Source: Candidatus Woesearchaeota archaeon
GTDB taxonomy: Archaea > Nanobdellota > Nanobdellia > Woesearchaeales > 21-14-0-10-32-9
Assembly (NCBI GenBank): GCA_021735165.1
Contig: JAIPHP010000008.1
Location: 1 to 50,189 of the forward strand
Length of the DNA stretch: 50,189 nucleotides
Direction: 5' to 3'
Shown: one piece after another, positions 34,158 to 41,373 of the stretch
How positions within the stretch are numbered: the stretch's first letter is position 1
How the letters are laid out: each line of letters opens with the position of its first letter
Translations under genes and position numbers: made by a program
The notes under the pieces: model-generated
Database searches by the model: none
What the model saw: only the letters and a program-made list of their open reading frames with translations
What the model was told of the DNA's origin: nothing

Positions 34158-34973
34158 TTATTTGGCTTTAACTTTAACTTCTTTTAAACCCTTCCAAGCA
34201 ACATCGAAAAGACTTTGTATGCTTGAAGCAAAGAAAGGTGTGTTTATCCAAATACCTATATCGTATGTCGGATGCACTTCAGAATCATCCATTAACATAA
34301 ATACAATTTCTTTACCGTCTACAACTATAAATCTTCCACCGCCTGTTGTGTGTCTTATTTCTGCAAGACCTGCTAGATCTTTTGCTGCCTTTTCCGTTTC
34401 TTTATTCATAGGCGCAGCTATTCTTATTTTAACTCCTCTTTTTTTAAGTTGTTCAAAAACTGGTTTGAATCCTTCAACCTTTCTTAGGAATCCTTGGCTT
34501 GTTGTCATTATAGTGATTGATTCTTCTGCGTTTCTTAAAGTCATATCTATGTGGTTGTATAAATTATGTCTTCCCTTTAGTGATCCAGACAAATCTGAAG
34601 GTTCTACAAGTTCTACGCCTTGGTTATGTAATGAATTTAATTCATCAACAATTTCAGTTCCTTTCAAGCTTTCTAAGGCCTTGATGTGGTTATCAGCATC
34701 ACTCTTCACATTTTTTTTGACTCTTTCAAGAACTTCTTTTGGAGGAACCGCAATATACTTTATTGGTTTTCCTATTTTCATTACGACAAAACCTTTTTTT
34801 TCTAAAGATTCTAAAACGTCATAACTTCTACTTCTTGGCACATTAGCTATGTCTGAGAGTTCTCCCGCAGTACTAACACCTCTTGATAGAAGAGCAGTCC
34901 ATATTTTAACTTCATACAAATTCAAGTTGAAGTATCTTCTTAATTTACTTAAAAATTCATCTTTAACAATCAT
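34158..34973 (-). CDS. TrmB-family transcriptional regulator
   Basis: 271 residues. The N-terminal 90 residues are a TrmB-type winged helix (NLNLYEVKIWTALLSRGVSTAGELS...RSRSYDVLESLEKKGFV). A short coiled linker follows (LERVKKNVKSDADNHIKALESL), then a phospholipase-D-like ligand/dimer domain of the type seen in TrmB relatives (MTTSQGFLRKVEGF, AAPMNKETEKA). Such regulators bind sugars or other ligands in many archaea, but the effector here is not readable. Its start is preceded by an unusual G-rich patch with repeated GGTGGGG, likely its own operator. The target is probably local and includes itself. Confidence 0.9.
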   Translation of the reverse strand: MIVKDEFLSKLRRYFNLNLYEVKIWTALLSRGVSTAGELSDIANVPRSRSYDVLESLEKKGFVVMKIGKPIKYIAVPPKEVLERVKKNVKSDADNHIKALESLKGTEIVDELNSLHNQGVELVEPSDLSGSLKGRHNLYNHIDMTLRNAEESITIMTTSQGFLRKVEGFKPVFEQLKKRGVKIRIAAPMNKETEKAAKDLAGLAEIRHTTGGGRFIVVDGKEIVFMLMDDSEVHPTYDIGIWINTPFFASSIQSLFDVAWKGLKEVKVKAK

Positions 34974-34982
34974 TTTACATTA

Positions 34983-35012
34983 CCCCCCACCGGTCAGGGT
35001 CTAACCCCACCT
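34983..35012. promoter_or_regulatory. GC-rich direct-repeat operator before the TrmB gene
   Basis: CCCCACC occurs at 34985-34991 and again at 35005-35011, exactly 20 bp (two helical turns) apart, in sequence that is otherwise strongly A/T. Between them lies ACCGGT and a GGGTCTAACCCC partial dyad. It lies just upstream of the regulator ATG, at the expected position for autoregulation. Confidence 0.5.
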
Positions 35013-35050
35013 CTTTTTATGTTGTATTAAAATTAACTACTTTATATATG

Positions 35051-35929
35051 TTACGTTTTTTTACTATTATTAGAAAGTACTGTTTGTGGTTTTTTTAGTA
35101 AGTAGTAAATTTCAGGTCCTATTTCAAACTCGTGAATTTCCCAACCTTCAGAATTCTTTTGTTTTAGAGCTTCTAAGAACCAATGGCGTTTTCCTTTTAT
35201 TACGTTTTTTCCGCTTATTGTTTTTGAAGGAAAACTTATAATTATATTTTTACAAGGTATTTTTAACAATAATTTAGTTGAACTTCCTTTTTTTAAGTAT
35301 TCAAGGCTGTCTAAAGCTTTAAAGAGTAAACAAGTGTCATAATCTCTTATTTTTTTTATTATTTTTGATTGAAAATTTTCATTTGTTAAGTCTCCAGATG
35401 TTGTGTTTCCTTTAATATTTTGAGACGCAAAGAATTTTTGTATAAAGTCCAAATCTATTTCGCTTATGTCCGATGCAAGGTACTCTAAATTTAAATTCCA
35501 ATAAAAATAGGAGAATGGGTTGAATCCACATGCTAAATCTGCGATTTTTTTTGGTTTTCCGCAAATTTCAATTATTTTTGAATAAACTCTATTAAAATAG
35601 GTTATGCGTTCTTTTGTTGAAAGATGAGATTTCAATATTTTTTCAAGTATGTTTTTTTCTTCTTTTGTTTCTTTTCTTAAAATTTCTAAATATTTTTTTC
35701 TTTTTGTTTCATTTAATTGTTGATTTTGAAAAACACCATATAAAGTTCTGAGTTTTTTTCTGATTACTTTTTTATATTCTTTGAATTCTTTTGATTTTTC
35801 ATTAAAATCTTTTTTTTCAAGTTTTAAGTATATTTCCTGATTTTCTTTTTTTGATTCTTCTATTATTTTGTTTAGGAATTCTTCAGGTATGTTTCTGAGT
35901 TCTTTTTTATCTAAAATTTTTGAGTTCAT
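35051..35929 (-). CDS. FmrO/Arm-family 16S rRNA (m7G1405-type) methyltransferase homologue
   Basis: 292 residues. A Lys/Glu-rich helical N-terminal domain (1-110) is followed by STKERITYFNRVYSKI, then the SAM site IADLACGFNPFSYFYW, YLASDISEIDLDF, a LLFKALDSLEYL helix and IISFPSKTISGK. This order is that of the Arm/Rmt (Pfam FmrO) family, which in actinobacteria and pathogens methylates 16S rRNA G1405 and gives aminoglycoside resistance. In this archaeon it may be a normal rRNA modification or a relative with another target. It overlaps the IMPase gene by 4 nt (ATGA), so it belongs to the Pelota operon. Confidence 0.8.
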   Translation of the reverse strand: MNSKILDKKELRNIPEEFLNKIIEESKKENQEIYLKLEKKDFNEKSKEFKEYKKVIRKKLRTLYGVFQNQQLNETKRKKYLEILRKETKEEKNILEKILKSHLSTKERITYFNRVYSKIIEICGKPKKIADLACGFNPFSYFYWNLNLEYLASDISEIDLDFIQKFFASQNIKGNTTSGDLTNENFQSKIIKKIRDYDTCLLFKALDSLEYLKKGSSTKLLLKIPCKNIIISFPSKTISGKNVIKGKRHWFLEALKQKNSEGWEIHEFEIGPEIYYLLKKPQTVLSNNSKKT

Positions 35930-36702
35930 TTTTCATTTGTTATTTTTAGAATTTGTCTATGCAGTATTGGATTTGCAGCAACAAGAGAACCGCAACCTGC
36001 TTTGTACTTATTTCCTTTGCTGTCTGTTACTTCGCATCCGGCTTCAGCCAAAAGCAGATACACCGTGTCCGAATCCCAAGGACAGGGGTTTACAACAGGA
36101 ATAAATATCCAGTCAACTTTTCCACTCGCCACGTAAGTTATCCAGTTGCATACAGAATACCCAGAGTTTAATCTAATATTTCCTTTTGTTGCTTTGTAGA
36201 GTTTCTTTTCAAAATTTAATCTTTCTTTGTTTAATTTTGTTGATAAAAGCCCTGTGCTTGAAATTATTTGTTCTTCTGTTGAACAATTTATTTTTTGTCC
36301 ATTCATAAAAACGCCTTTGTTTTTTTCTGCGTAGTACATTTCGTTTAAAGCAGGCATATAAATTGCTGTGTTTGTTATTTCGTTGCTTTTCATTAAAGAA
36401 ATCATAACCCCATATCCTTCATGTCCATTTGAATAAGCTAATGTTCCATCTATAGGGTCAACAAGCCATTGTATTTTTGCATCTTTGTTATGTTCTTTTA
36501 GCTCTTCAGAGATTATTCCGTGGTCAGGAAACTCTTTTTTTATTTTTTTGATAATGAGTTCATTGCATTTCATGTCTGCATTTGTCGCGAAATCTTTTGG
36601 ATTTTCTTTTATAGTTACTATTTTTGTTTTAGTACGCATTTTTAGAGCTATTTTTCCTGCTTCTCTAGCTGTTTTTATCATAAACTTTTTTATTTCTACC
36701 AT
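35926..36702 (-). CDS. Inositol monophosphatase/fructose-bisphosphatase family enzyme
   Basis: 258 residues. The metal-dependent phosphatase signatures are present: Glu-Glu in IISEEL, the DPIDGT motif (VDPIDGTLAYSNG), and a form of the second motif, WDSDTVYLLLAEAG, in which WDxxAG has diverged. Archaeal members act on inositol-1-phosphate and/or fructose-1,6-bisphosphate; which one cannot be told. A cofactor-phosphate phosphatase role such as NADP or PAP is another option. It overlaps Pelota by 7 nt upstream and the rRNA methyltransferase by 4 nt downstream. Confidence 0.88.
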   Translation of the reverse strand: MVEIKKFMIKTAREAGKIALKMRTKTKIVTIKENPKDFATNADMKCNELIIKKIKKEFPDHGIISEELKEHNKDAKIQWLVDPIDGTLAYSNGHEGYGVMISLMKSNEITNTAIYMPALNEMYYAEKNKGVFMNGQKINCSTEEQIISSTGLLSTKLNKERLNFEKKLYKATKGNIRLNSGYSVCNWITYVASGKVDWIFIPVVNPCPWDSDTVYLLLAEAGCEVTDSKGNKYKAGCGSLVAANPILHRQILKITNEK

Positions 36703-37727
36703 CTCAGAGTACCTGCAATTCCTCCTAGAGAATCAAGTTTTTGCATCGGTTCTTTTCCTATGATAAAAGATATTTCTGATTGCATGCTTTGGGCTAATTT
36801 TAGCAAATTGTCTATCTCTTCGTATTTGTTTTCATCTTTCATTTTTTTTAACATATTTTCTGAAATAACAAGAAATTTTACAGCACCTTCATTTATTTTT
36901 TGTTTAGTTTCTTTTATTCCATAACATGCTTTTTCATGGTTTATTGCAGTCATTATGTTTTCTATTGCTTGTAGTTCTCTGCTAGTTCTCTCGTTTTCGA
37001 GAGCTTTGTTTAATTCCGGCCTTTTCAGAAGTTCATTAAAACTTGTTTTATTAACTTCACTTATGTTTGCTTTGAGAATTTTTTTCTTTATTTCTTTATT
37101 TATTTCTTTTTCTAAATATTCTTTCCAAAATGCGGGGCTTGCAATTATTATTTTATCAGGGGTGTATCTGGAGTTATATTCTTCTATTTGTTTGCTTATT
37201 TCTTTGTAGAAATTTCCTTTTTTTTCATCTTGTTCATCTTTTTTTTGAACGTCTCCTTTAAATTCAGACAGTAAATCATATCCATTTCTTTTTGTTATTC
37301 CAAACATTACTTCTTCTCTGTCAAATGCAACGAGCAATATTTGAGATTTTGGTTTGGTAGCTTCTTCTAATTTTTTTAAGTCATATAAAGCCCAGTTTTT
37401 TTCAATATTTATTGTGTCTCTAATTTCTATGTTAAAAGAATGATGAGATCCTATAGAAACTTCTTCCGGTCCTTCTATTATTGTTCCAAGAACTCTTAAA
37501 GAATTGTTTTCTGGTTCGTATTCTACTTTTTCTGTTTTGATTTTTAAAAATATTGTTTTTCTTACAACTTTAAAGTTTTCATCGGATCCTATTTTTATTT
37601 TTCTTTCGGTTTTTCCTCTGATTAAGTCTCCTTCGGATATTATATGGGATAAACTCCAAAGATCTTCTTCATCTGTAATTCGAATACCTATGTTTCCTTT
37701 TTTCAAATCTTTTCCTAATATTTTCAT
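36696..37727 (-). CDS. pelA: Archaeal Pelota, ribosome rescue factor
   Basis: 343 residues, full length. The N-terminal Sm-like domain (MKILGKDLKKGNIGIRITDEEDLWSL) and two eRF1-like domains are recognisable: the middle domain with LLVAFDREEVMFGI and the C-terminal domain with FLVISENML. It lacks the GGQ loop, as expected. With aEF1-alpha or ABCE1 it splits ribosomes stalled without a stop codon. It leads an overlapping operon with an IMPase and an rRNA methyltransferase. A TATA box at about 37750-37760 serves it and the divergent patatin gene. Confidence 0.93.
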   Translation of the reverse strand: MKILGKDLKKGNIGIRITDEEDLWSLSHIISEGDLIRGKTERKIKIGSDENFKVVRKTIFLKIKTEKVEYEPENNSLRVLGTIIEGPEEVSIGSHHSFNIEIRDTINIEKNWALYDLKKLEEATKPKSQILLVAFDREEVMFGITKRNGYDLLSEFKGDVQKKDEQDEKKGNFYKEISKQIEEYNSRYTPDKIIIASPAFWKEYLEKEINKEIKKKILKANISEVNKTSFNELLKRPELNKALENERTSRELQAIENIMTAINHEKACYGIKETKQKINEGAVKFLVISENMLKKMKDENKYEEIDNLLKLAQSMQSEISFIIGKEPMQKLDSLGGIAGTLRW

Positions 37728-37749
37728 ATGGCTTATTAAAAGAGCGATG

Positions 37750-37760
37750 TCTTTATATAT
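37750..37760. promoter_or_regulatory. Shared bidirectional TATA box between Pelota and patatin genes
   Basis: CTTTATATAT on the plus strand reads ATATATAAAG on the minus strand. It is centred about 27-29 nt from the patatin ATG (37784) and about 28 nt from the Pelota ATG (37727), so one box could set both leaderless starts. Confidence 0.5.
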
Positions 37761-37783
37761 TTTAGTTTATATTTTTTCAATAT

Positions 37784-38569
37784 ATGGCTAATTTGAGAAA
37801 ATCTTTAGTTTTGAGTAGTAGTGGTTCAAGATTGTTTGTAGAGCTCGGTGTCTTAAAAAAATTATATGAAAAAGGTTTTAGTCCGCACGAAATAGTTGGT
37901 TGCTCTGGAGGTTCTTTGATTGGTGCTTGTTTGGCGGCAGGAAAGTCTATTGAAGAAACAGAATCTTATTTTTTTAAACAAAATCCTTTGAAGTTGTTAG
38001 ATGTTAAGATAAATTCTTTAGGTTTAATAGATGGAACTAAAATTGTTAATAGTGTTCTTTCATTTATAGGAGTTAAGAATTTTTCTGAGTTAAAAATGCC
38101 TTTGAAAGTTGTAGCCACTAATATAAATTCAGGGAACGCAGTTATTTTTTCTAAAGGATCTCTTTTTGATGCACTTAGAGCATCGATAGCCGTTCCAGGC
38201 ATATTTCATCCCGTTATTTTAGATGATGCTGTTCTTGTTGATGGGGCGGTTTCTAATCCTTTACCAATAAATTTGGTCAACAAGAGTAATTTGGTTTTGG
38301 CAATTGATGTTTCTTTTTATAATAGAAAAATAACAAGTAAATCTAAAACTTATGATTTATTAAATCAAATAATTTTTTTGAATCAAAATAAAATTGTAAA
38401 AAGAGAGGTCTCTGATTTTCCGAAGGATAATTTCATTTACTGCAGACCTGAAGTCTCTGATTATGGTATGTTCGAATATAAAAAAGAGAGGTTTTTAGAA
38501 ATGATATTTTTAGGCGAAGCAGAAGCTAAAAAATTAGTAAGAAAGAGGATTTTTAAAAAATTTATTTGA
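37784..38569 (+). CDS. Patatin-like phospholipase
   Basis: 261 residues of the bacterial-type patatin/RssA family. The oxyanion-hole strand SSSGSRLFVELGVLKKL is a variant of the usual GGGxRG form; the nucleophile elbow is GCSGGSLIGA (GxSxG), and the catalytic Asp lies in LVDGAVSNPLP. The Ser-Asp dyad is complete, so it should hydrolyse acyl-ester lipids. Archaeal ether lipids are not usual substrates, so host or bacterial lipids, or a protein acyl group, are possible targets. The start is leaderless, from the shared TATA box. Confidence 0.88.
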   Translation: MANLRKSLVLSSSGSRLFVELGVLKKLYEKGFSPHEIVGCSGGSLIGACLAAGKSIEETESYFFKQNPLKLLDVKINSLGLIDGTKIVNSVLSFIGVKNFSELKMPLKVVATNINSGNAVIFSKGSLFDALRASIAVPGIFHPVILDDAVLVDGAVSNPLPINLVNKSNLVLAIDVSFYNRKITSKSKTYDLLNQIIFLNQNKIVKREVSDFPKDNFIYCRPEVSDYGMFEYKKERFLEMIFLGEAEAKKLVRKRIFKKFI

Positions 38570-38655
38570 TTTTTTCTGCAGTGTTTTTTGAGTTGAATCG
38601 GAATATTATTTTTTCAAAACATTTATTGTTCATATGGAAAATAATTGTTTTCGGA

Positions 38656-38690
38656 TTATTCACTGGACATCCACACACAGACTATATAAA
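38656..38690 (+). promoter_or_regulatory. radA operon promoter with the element shared with hef
   Basis: TTATTCACTGGACAT (38656-38670) repeats the hef promoter element exactly, followed by CCACACACAG and the TATA box CTATATAAAT (38682-38691). Transcription should begin near 38712, giving a leader of about 77 nt with an ACACA(AAA)TGTGT hairpin (38716-38728) at its 5' end and a strong GGGTGAT Shine-Dalgarno site before 38789. Confidence 0.6.
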
Positions 38691-38788
38691 TAAAAAAGAT
38701 TATCTATTATGCATGACACAAAATGTGTTGTACCCCACATCTAAATTGGTGTGATGAAATAAAAAGCGAAAAGCAAAGGGTGATATAA

Positions 38789-39112
38789 ATGGAAGAAAAA
38801 AAAATAGATGAAGCAGGCAGAATAGGTGTAAAAGCACCATCTGTAAAAGACATATTAGGAAAAAAACATCCAGAAAAAAAATTTATAGCTGGATCAATTT
38901 CTGCAACGATATGGCTTAACACAAGCCAATCTGAAGATGGAAAAGAAATTTTCTATAGAACAGTAAATCTTGGAAGAAGTTATCTTGACAAAGAAGGAAA
39001 CTGGCAAAATACAAGTTCTCTGAGAACATCAGATTTGCCTAAAGCAATACTCGTATTAAACAAAGCATACGAGTTTTTAGCACTAAAAGATACTGAGCAA
39101 GAAGACGATTAA
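38789..39112 (+). CDS. Small conserved protein co-transcribed with RadA
   Basis: 107 residues. The core segment ISATIWLNTSQSEDGKE followed by FYRTVNLGRSYLDKEGNWQN is like a small single-domain protein widespread in bacteria and archaea (consensus ATIWxNE...YxVxxxRxYKDxDGxW), possibly an oligosaccharide- or nucleic-acid-binding OB-like strand set. It ends acidic (DTEQEDD). A Shine-Dalgarno GGGTGAT lies 5 nt upstream, and radA begins 33 nt after it with its own GAGGTG site, so the two are one operon. Location suggests a RadA accessory role, which is inference. Confidence 0.7.
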   Translation: MEEKKIDEAGRIGVKAPSVKDILGKKHPEKKFIAGSISATIWLNTSQSEDGKEIFYRTVNLGRSYLDKEGNWQNTSSLRTSDLPKAILVLNKAYEFLALKDTEQEDD

Positions 39113-39145
39113 ACAATCTAAATAATAAACACAGAGGTGTAAACT

Positions 39146-40087
39146 ATGAAAGAAGATGAGAGTATAAAAGTAACAGACCTACCGGGCGTTGGTGCCGCAA
39201 CAGCAGATAAATTATCCGCTGCAGGATACGACGATTTATTATCAATAGCTGTTTCAAGCATAGGACAATTAGTTGATGCTGCAGGAGTATCAGAAGCAGT
39301 AGCAAGAAAAATGATACAATCTGCAAGAGAAAACCTAAACATGGGATTTCAAACAGGAATAGAAGTTCTAAAAAGAAGAGACACAGTTCAAAAGATAAGT
39401 ACTGGAAGTCAAAGCTTTGACGATATGATGGGCGGTGGATTTGAAACAGGAGCAATAACAGAATGCTTCGGACAATATGGTTCTGGAAAAACACAAATAG
39501 GTCATTTACTGGCTGTAAGCATACAAAAACAAGATCCTGAAGCAGTAGCTGTATATATAGATACAGAAAGCACATTTAGACCTGAAAGAATAACGCAATT
39601 TGCAAAAGGTCTAGACTTAGAACCTGAAGATGTATTAAAAAACATAAAAGTGGCCAAAGCTTACAATTCAGACCATCAAATGATACTTGCAGAAAAAGCA
39701 GAAGACCTTATAAAAGAAGGTTCAAAAGTAAAACTAATAATAGTAGATTCTTTAACTGCACATTTTAGAGCTGAATTTATTGGTCGTGGAACATTAGCAG
39801 AAAGGCAACAAAAAATAAATAAGCACATGAGAACATTAGCACAACTAGCAGATAAATATAATTTAGCAATATATGTAACAAATCAAGTTATGGCAAAGCC
39901 CGATGCATTTTTTGGTGATCCAACAGAAGCAATAGGGGGACACATAGTCGGTCATAACTCCACTTTTAGAATATATCTAAGGAAAGGAAAAAAGAATACA
40001 AGAGTTGCAAAATTAATAGATTCTCCAAATTTACCTGATGCTGAATGCATATTTAACATAACAGAATCAGGACTTGAAGAAGCTTAA
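39146..40087 (+). CDS. radA: DNA repair recombinase RadA
   Basis: 313 residues, normal for archaeal RadA. The N-terminal helix-hairpin-helix domain (LPGVGAATADKLSAAGYDDL) precedes the RecA core with Walker A GQYGSGKT, Walker B LIIVDSL, and the ATP-cap/L1-L2 region ending VAKLIDSPNLPD. It forms filaments on single-stranded DNA for strand exchange. No intein is present. GAGGTG lies 7 nt before the ATG. It is expressed from the promoter at 38.7 kb together with the small protein upstream. Confidence 0.97.
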   Translation: MKEDESIKVTDLPGVGAATADKLSAAGYDDLLSIAVSSIGQLVDAAGVSEAVARKMIQSARENLNMGFQTGIEVLKRRDTVQKISTGSQSFDDMMGGGFETGAITECFGQYGSGKTQIGHLLAVSIQKQDPEAVAVYIDTESTFRPERITQFAKGLDLEPEDVLKNIKVAKAYNSDHQMILAEKAEDLIKEGSKVKLIIVDSLTAHFRAEFIGRGTLAERQQKINKHMRTLAQLADKYNLAIYVTNQVMAKPDAFFGDPTEAIGGHIVGHNSTFRIYLRKGKKNTRVAKLIDSPNLPDAECIFNITESGLEEA

Positions 40088-40151
40088 AACTTATTTTTTT
40101 TCATTATTTATTCCTAAAATTATTTAAAGAAATAGTTCTTTTTGGTGTTAG

Positions 40152-40165
40152 AGAGAGAAATCTCT
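40152..40165 (+). promoter_or_regulatory. Hairpin in the leader of the TRAM gene
   Basis: AGAGA(GAAA)TCTCT forms a 5-bp stem with a GNRA-type tetraloop 24 nt before the TRAM ATG, just ahead of a GGTG Shine-Dalgarno. It could tune translation, for example by temperature. Confidence 0.4.
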
Positions 40166-40188
40166 TAAGATATAGGTGAAATAAGGAA

Positions 40189-40614
40189 ATGCAAAGATTT
40201 GGAGATAGAAAAGGTTTTAACAGAGCTCCTCCAGTAAATGAAGGAGATGAGTTGGATGTAAGGATAGAAGCCGTTGGAGAAAAGGGCGATGGAGTGGCAA
40301 AAAAAGATGGATTTGTTCTATTTGTTCCGGGAGTGAAAGAAAACGACGAAGTAAGAATAAAAATTACAAGAGTCTTAAAAGCAGTGGGGTTTGCAGAAGT
40401 CATTGGAAAACCAGAAGGACCAATACCTGAAGCGCAACCTCCTCAACAAGAACAAAAAGAACGCATAAGAGAAGCAACACCTGCTCGTAGAGAAGAAGAA
40501 TTTAACTACGACGAATCAAAAGATTCAGAAGATTTCGGCGAAGAATCAGAAGAACAATCAGAGAACTCGAATTTTGATGAAGATTCACAAGACGAAGACG
40601 AAGATAAAAATTAA
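40189..40614 (+). CDS. TRAM-domain RNA-binding protein with acidic tail
   Basis: 141 residues. Residues 15-75 are a TRAM domain (VNEGDELDVRIEAVGEKGDG, then GFVLFVPGVKENDEVRIKI). Stand-alone archaeal TRAM proteins act as RNA chaperones, with cold-shock roles in methanogens and relatives. The remaining 65 residues are very rich in Glu, Asp, Ser and Gln, with a negative charge unusual for an RNA-binding protein; the tail could be a protein-interaction arm. A GGTG site 11 nt upstream and a hairpin in the leader suggest control of translation. Confidence 0.88.
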   Translation: MQRFGDRKGFNRAPPVNEGDELDVRIEAVGEKGDGVAKKDGFVLFVPGVKENDEVRIKITRVLKAVGFAEVIGKPEGPIPEAQPPQQEQKERIREATPARREEEFNYDESKDSEDFGEESEEQSENSNFDEDSQDEDEDKN

Positions 40615-40715
40615 AAAATACTTCTTTTATTTTTTTTAATATTCTTCAAACAACTAATAAAAAAATTTATTTCATTTATAATAAAATTTAAATAAACTCT
40701 TTCTAAAAATAAAAT

Positions 40716-41237
40716 ATGCGACTATTTATAGCAATAGACTTAACGAATGAAACTAAACAATTCTTATCAAAAATAAACACAGAAATCTCAGAAATCCAAG
40801 GGATAAAAACAGTAAACGCAGAAAATTTACATTTAACTCTTCTTTTTTTAGGAGAAAAAAATCCGAATGAAACAATCAAAACACTAAAAGAATTAAAATT
40901 CAAATCGTTTGAATTAGAACTTTCCAAATTCGGATTTTTTCCAAACAGAAGCCACATAAAAACTCTTTGGTTTGGTGTAGAAAAAAAACAAGAACTAATA
41001 ATGATGCAAGAAAAAATCGCAAAAAAATTCAAAAAACAACAAGAATACAAACCACACATAACATACGCCAGAATAAAACACACAAATAGCACACAAAGAA
41101 AAAAAATATTCAAAACAATAGAAAAATTCAAAACCAAAAAACTAAAAATGTGTGTAAACAAAATAAGAATATACAGCTCAGAACTAACACCTCTAGGACC
41201 AATACACAGAGTGATAGACACAATAAATGCTTCATAA
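40716..41237 (+). CDS. thpR: RNA 2',3'-cyclic 3'-phosphodiesterase (ThpR, 2'-5' RNA ligase family)
   Basis: 173 residues. Both H-x-T/S-x signatures of the 2H phosphoesterase fold are present: LHLTLLFLGE and KPHITYARIK. The start MRLFIAIDLTNETKQFL is typical of ThpR. It converts 2',3'-cyclic phosphate RNA ends to 2'-phosphates; the ligase activity also seen in vitro may be secondary. A TATA box (TTTAAATAAA, about 40687-40696) lies 26 nt before the ATG, so the mRNA is leaderless. It precedes uS2 with 136 bp between them. Confidence 0.93.
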   Translation: MRLFIAIDLTNETKQFLSKINTEISEIQGIKTVNAENLHLTLLFLGEKNPNETIKTLKELKFKSFELELSKFGFFPNRSHIKTLWFGVEKKQELIMMQEKIAKKFKKQQEYKPHITYARIKHTNSTQRKKIFKTIEKFKTKKLKMCVNKIRIYSSELTPLGPIHRVIDTINAS

Positions 41238-41277
41238 AACAGCACATTTATAAATAAAAATAGCTTTCTCTTACATA

Positions 41278-41373
41278 AAGCCGAAGCTGATCCGTTATAG
41301 GTTCACAATACGCGCGAGGCAAAAAAAAGCGTGGTATTACATTCTGATAATACTACAATGAGGATAAAATAAA
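41278..41373 (+). promoter_or_regulatory. Structured leader of the uS2 gene
   Basis: A TATA box (CATTTATAAATAA, about 41245-41257) sets transcription start near 41277, so the mRNA has an approximately 97-nt leader, unlike most genes here. The leader is richer in G+C than usual. GTGGTATTA (41331-41339) pairs with TAATACTAC (41348-41356) as a 9-bp stem with an 8-nt loop, ending 3 nt before the GAGG Shine-Dalgarno. It is a candidate ribosomal-protein autoregulatory site. Confidence 0.5.

Noticed and set aside
38566-38754. Frame of 62 codons between the patatin and the radA operon
   Set aside because: It overlaps the shared promoter element and the TATA box, has a biased Phe/Ile composition and no start signal; it is regulatory DNA read as protein.
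41278-41330. GC-rich patch suspected to be a tRNA
   Set aside because: It contains GGTTCACAATA, but no cloverleaf arms of tRNA size can be formed and there is no CCA-side acceptor stem.
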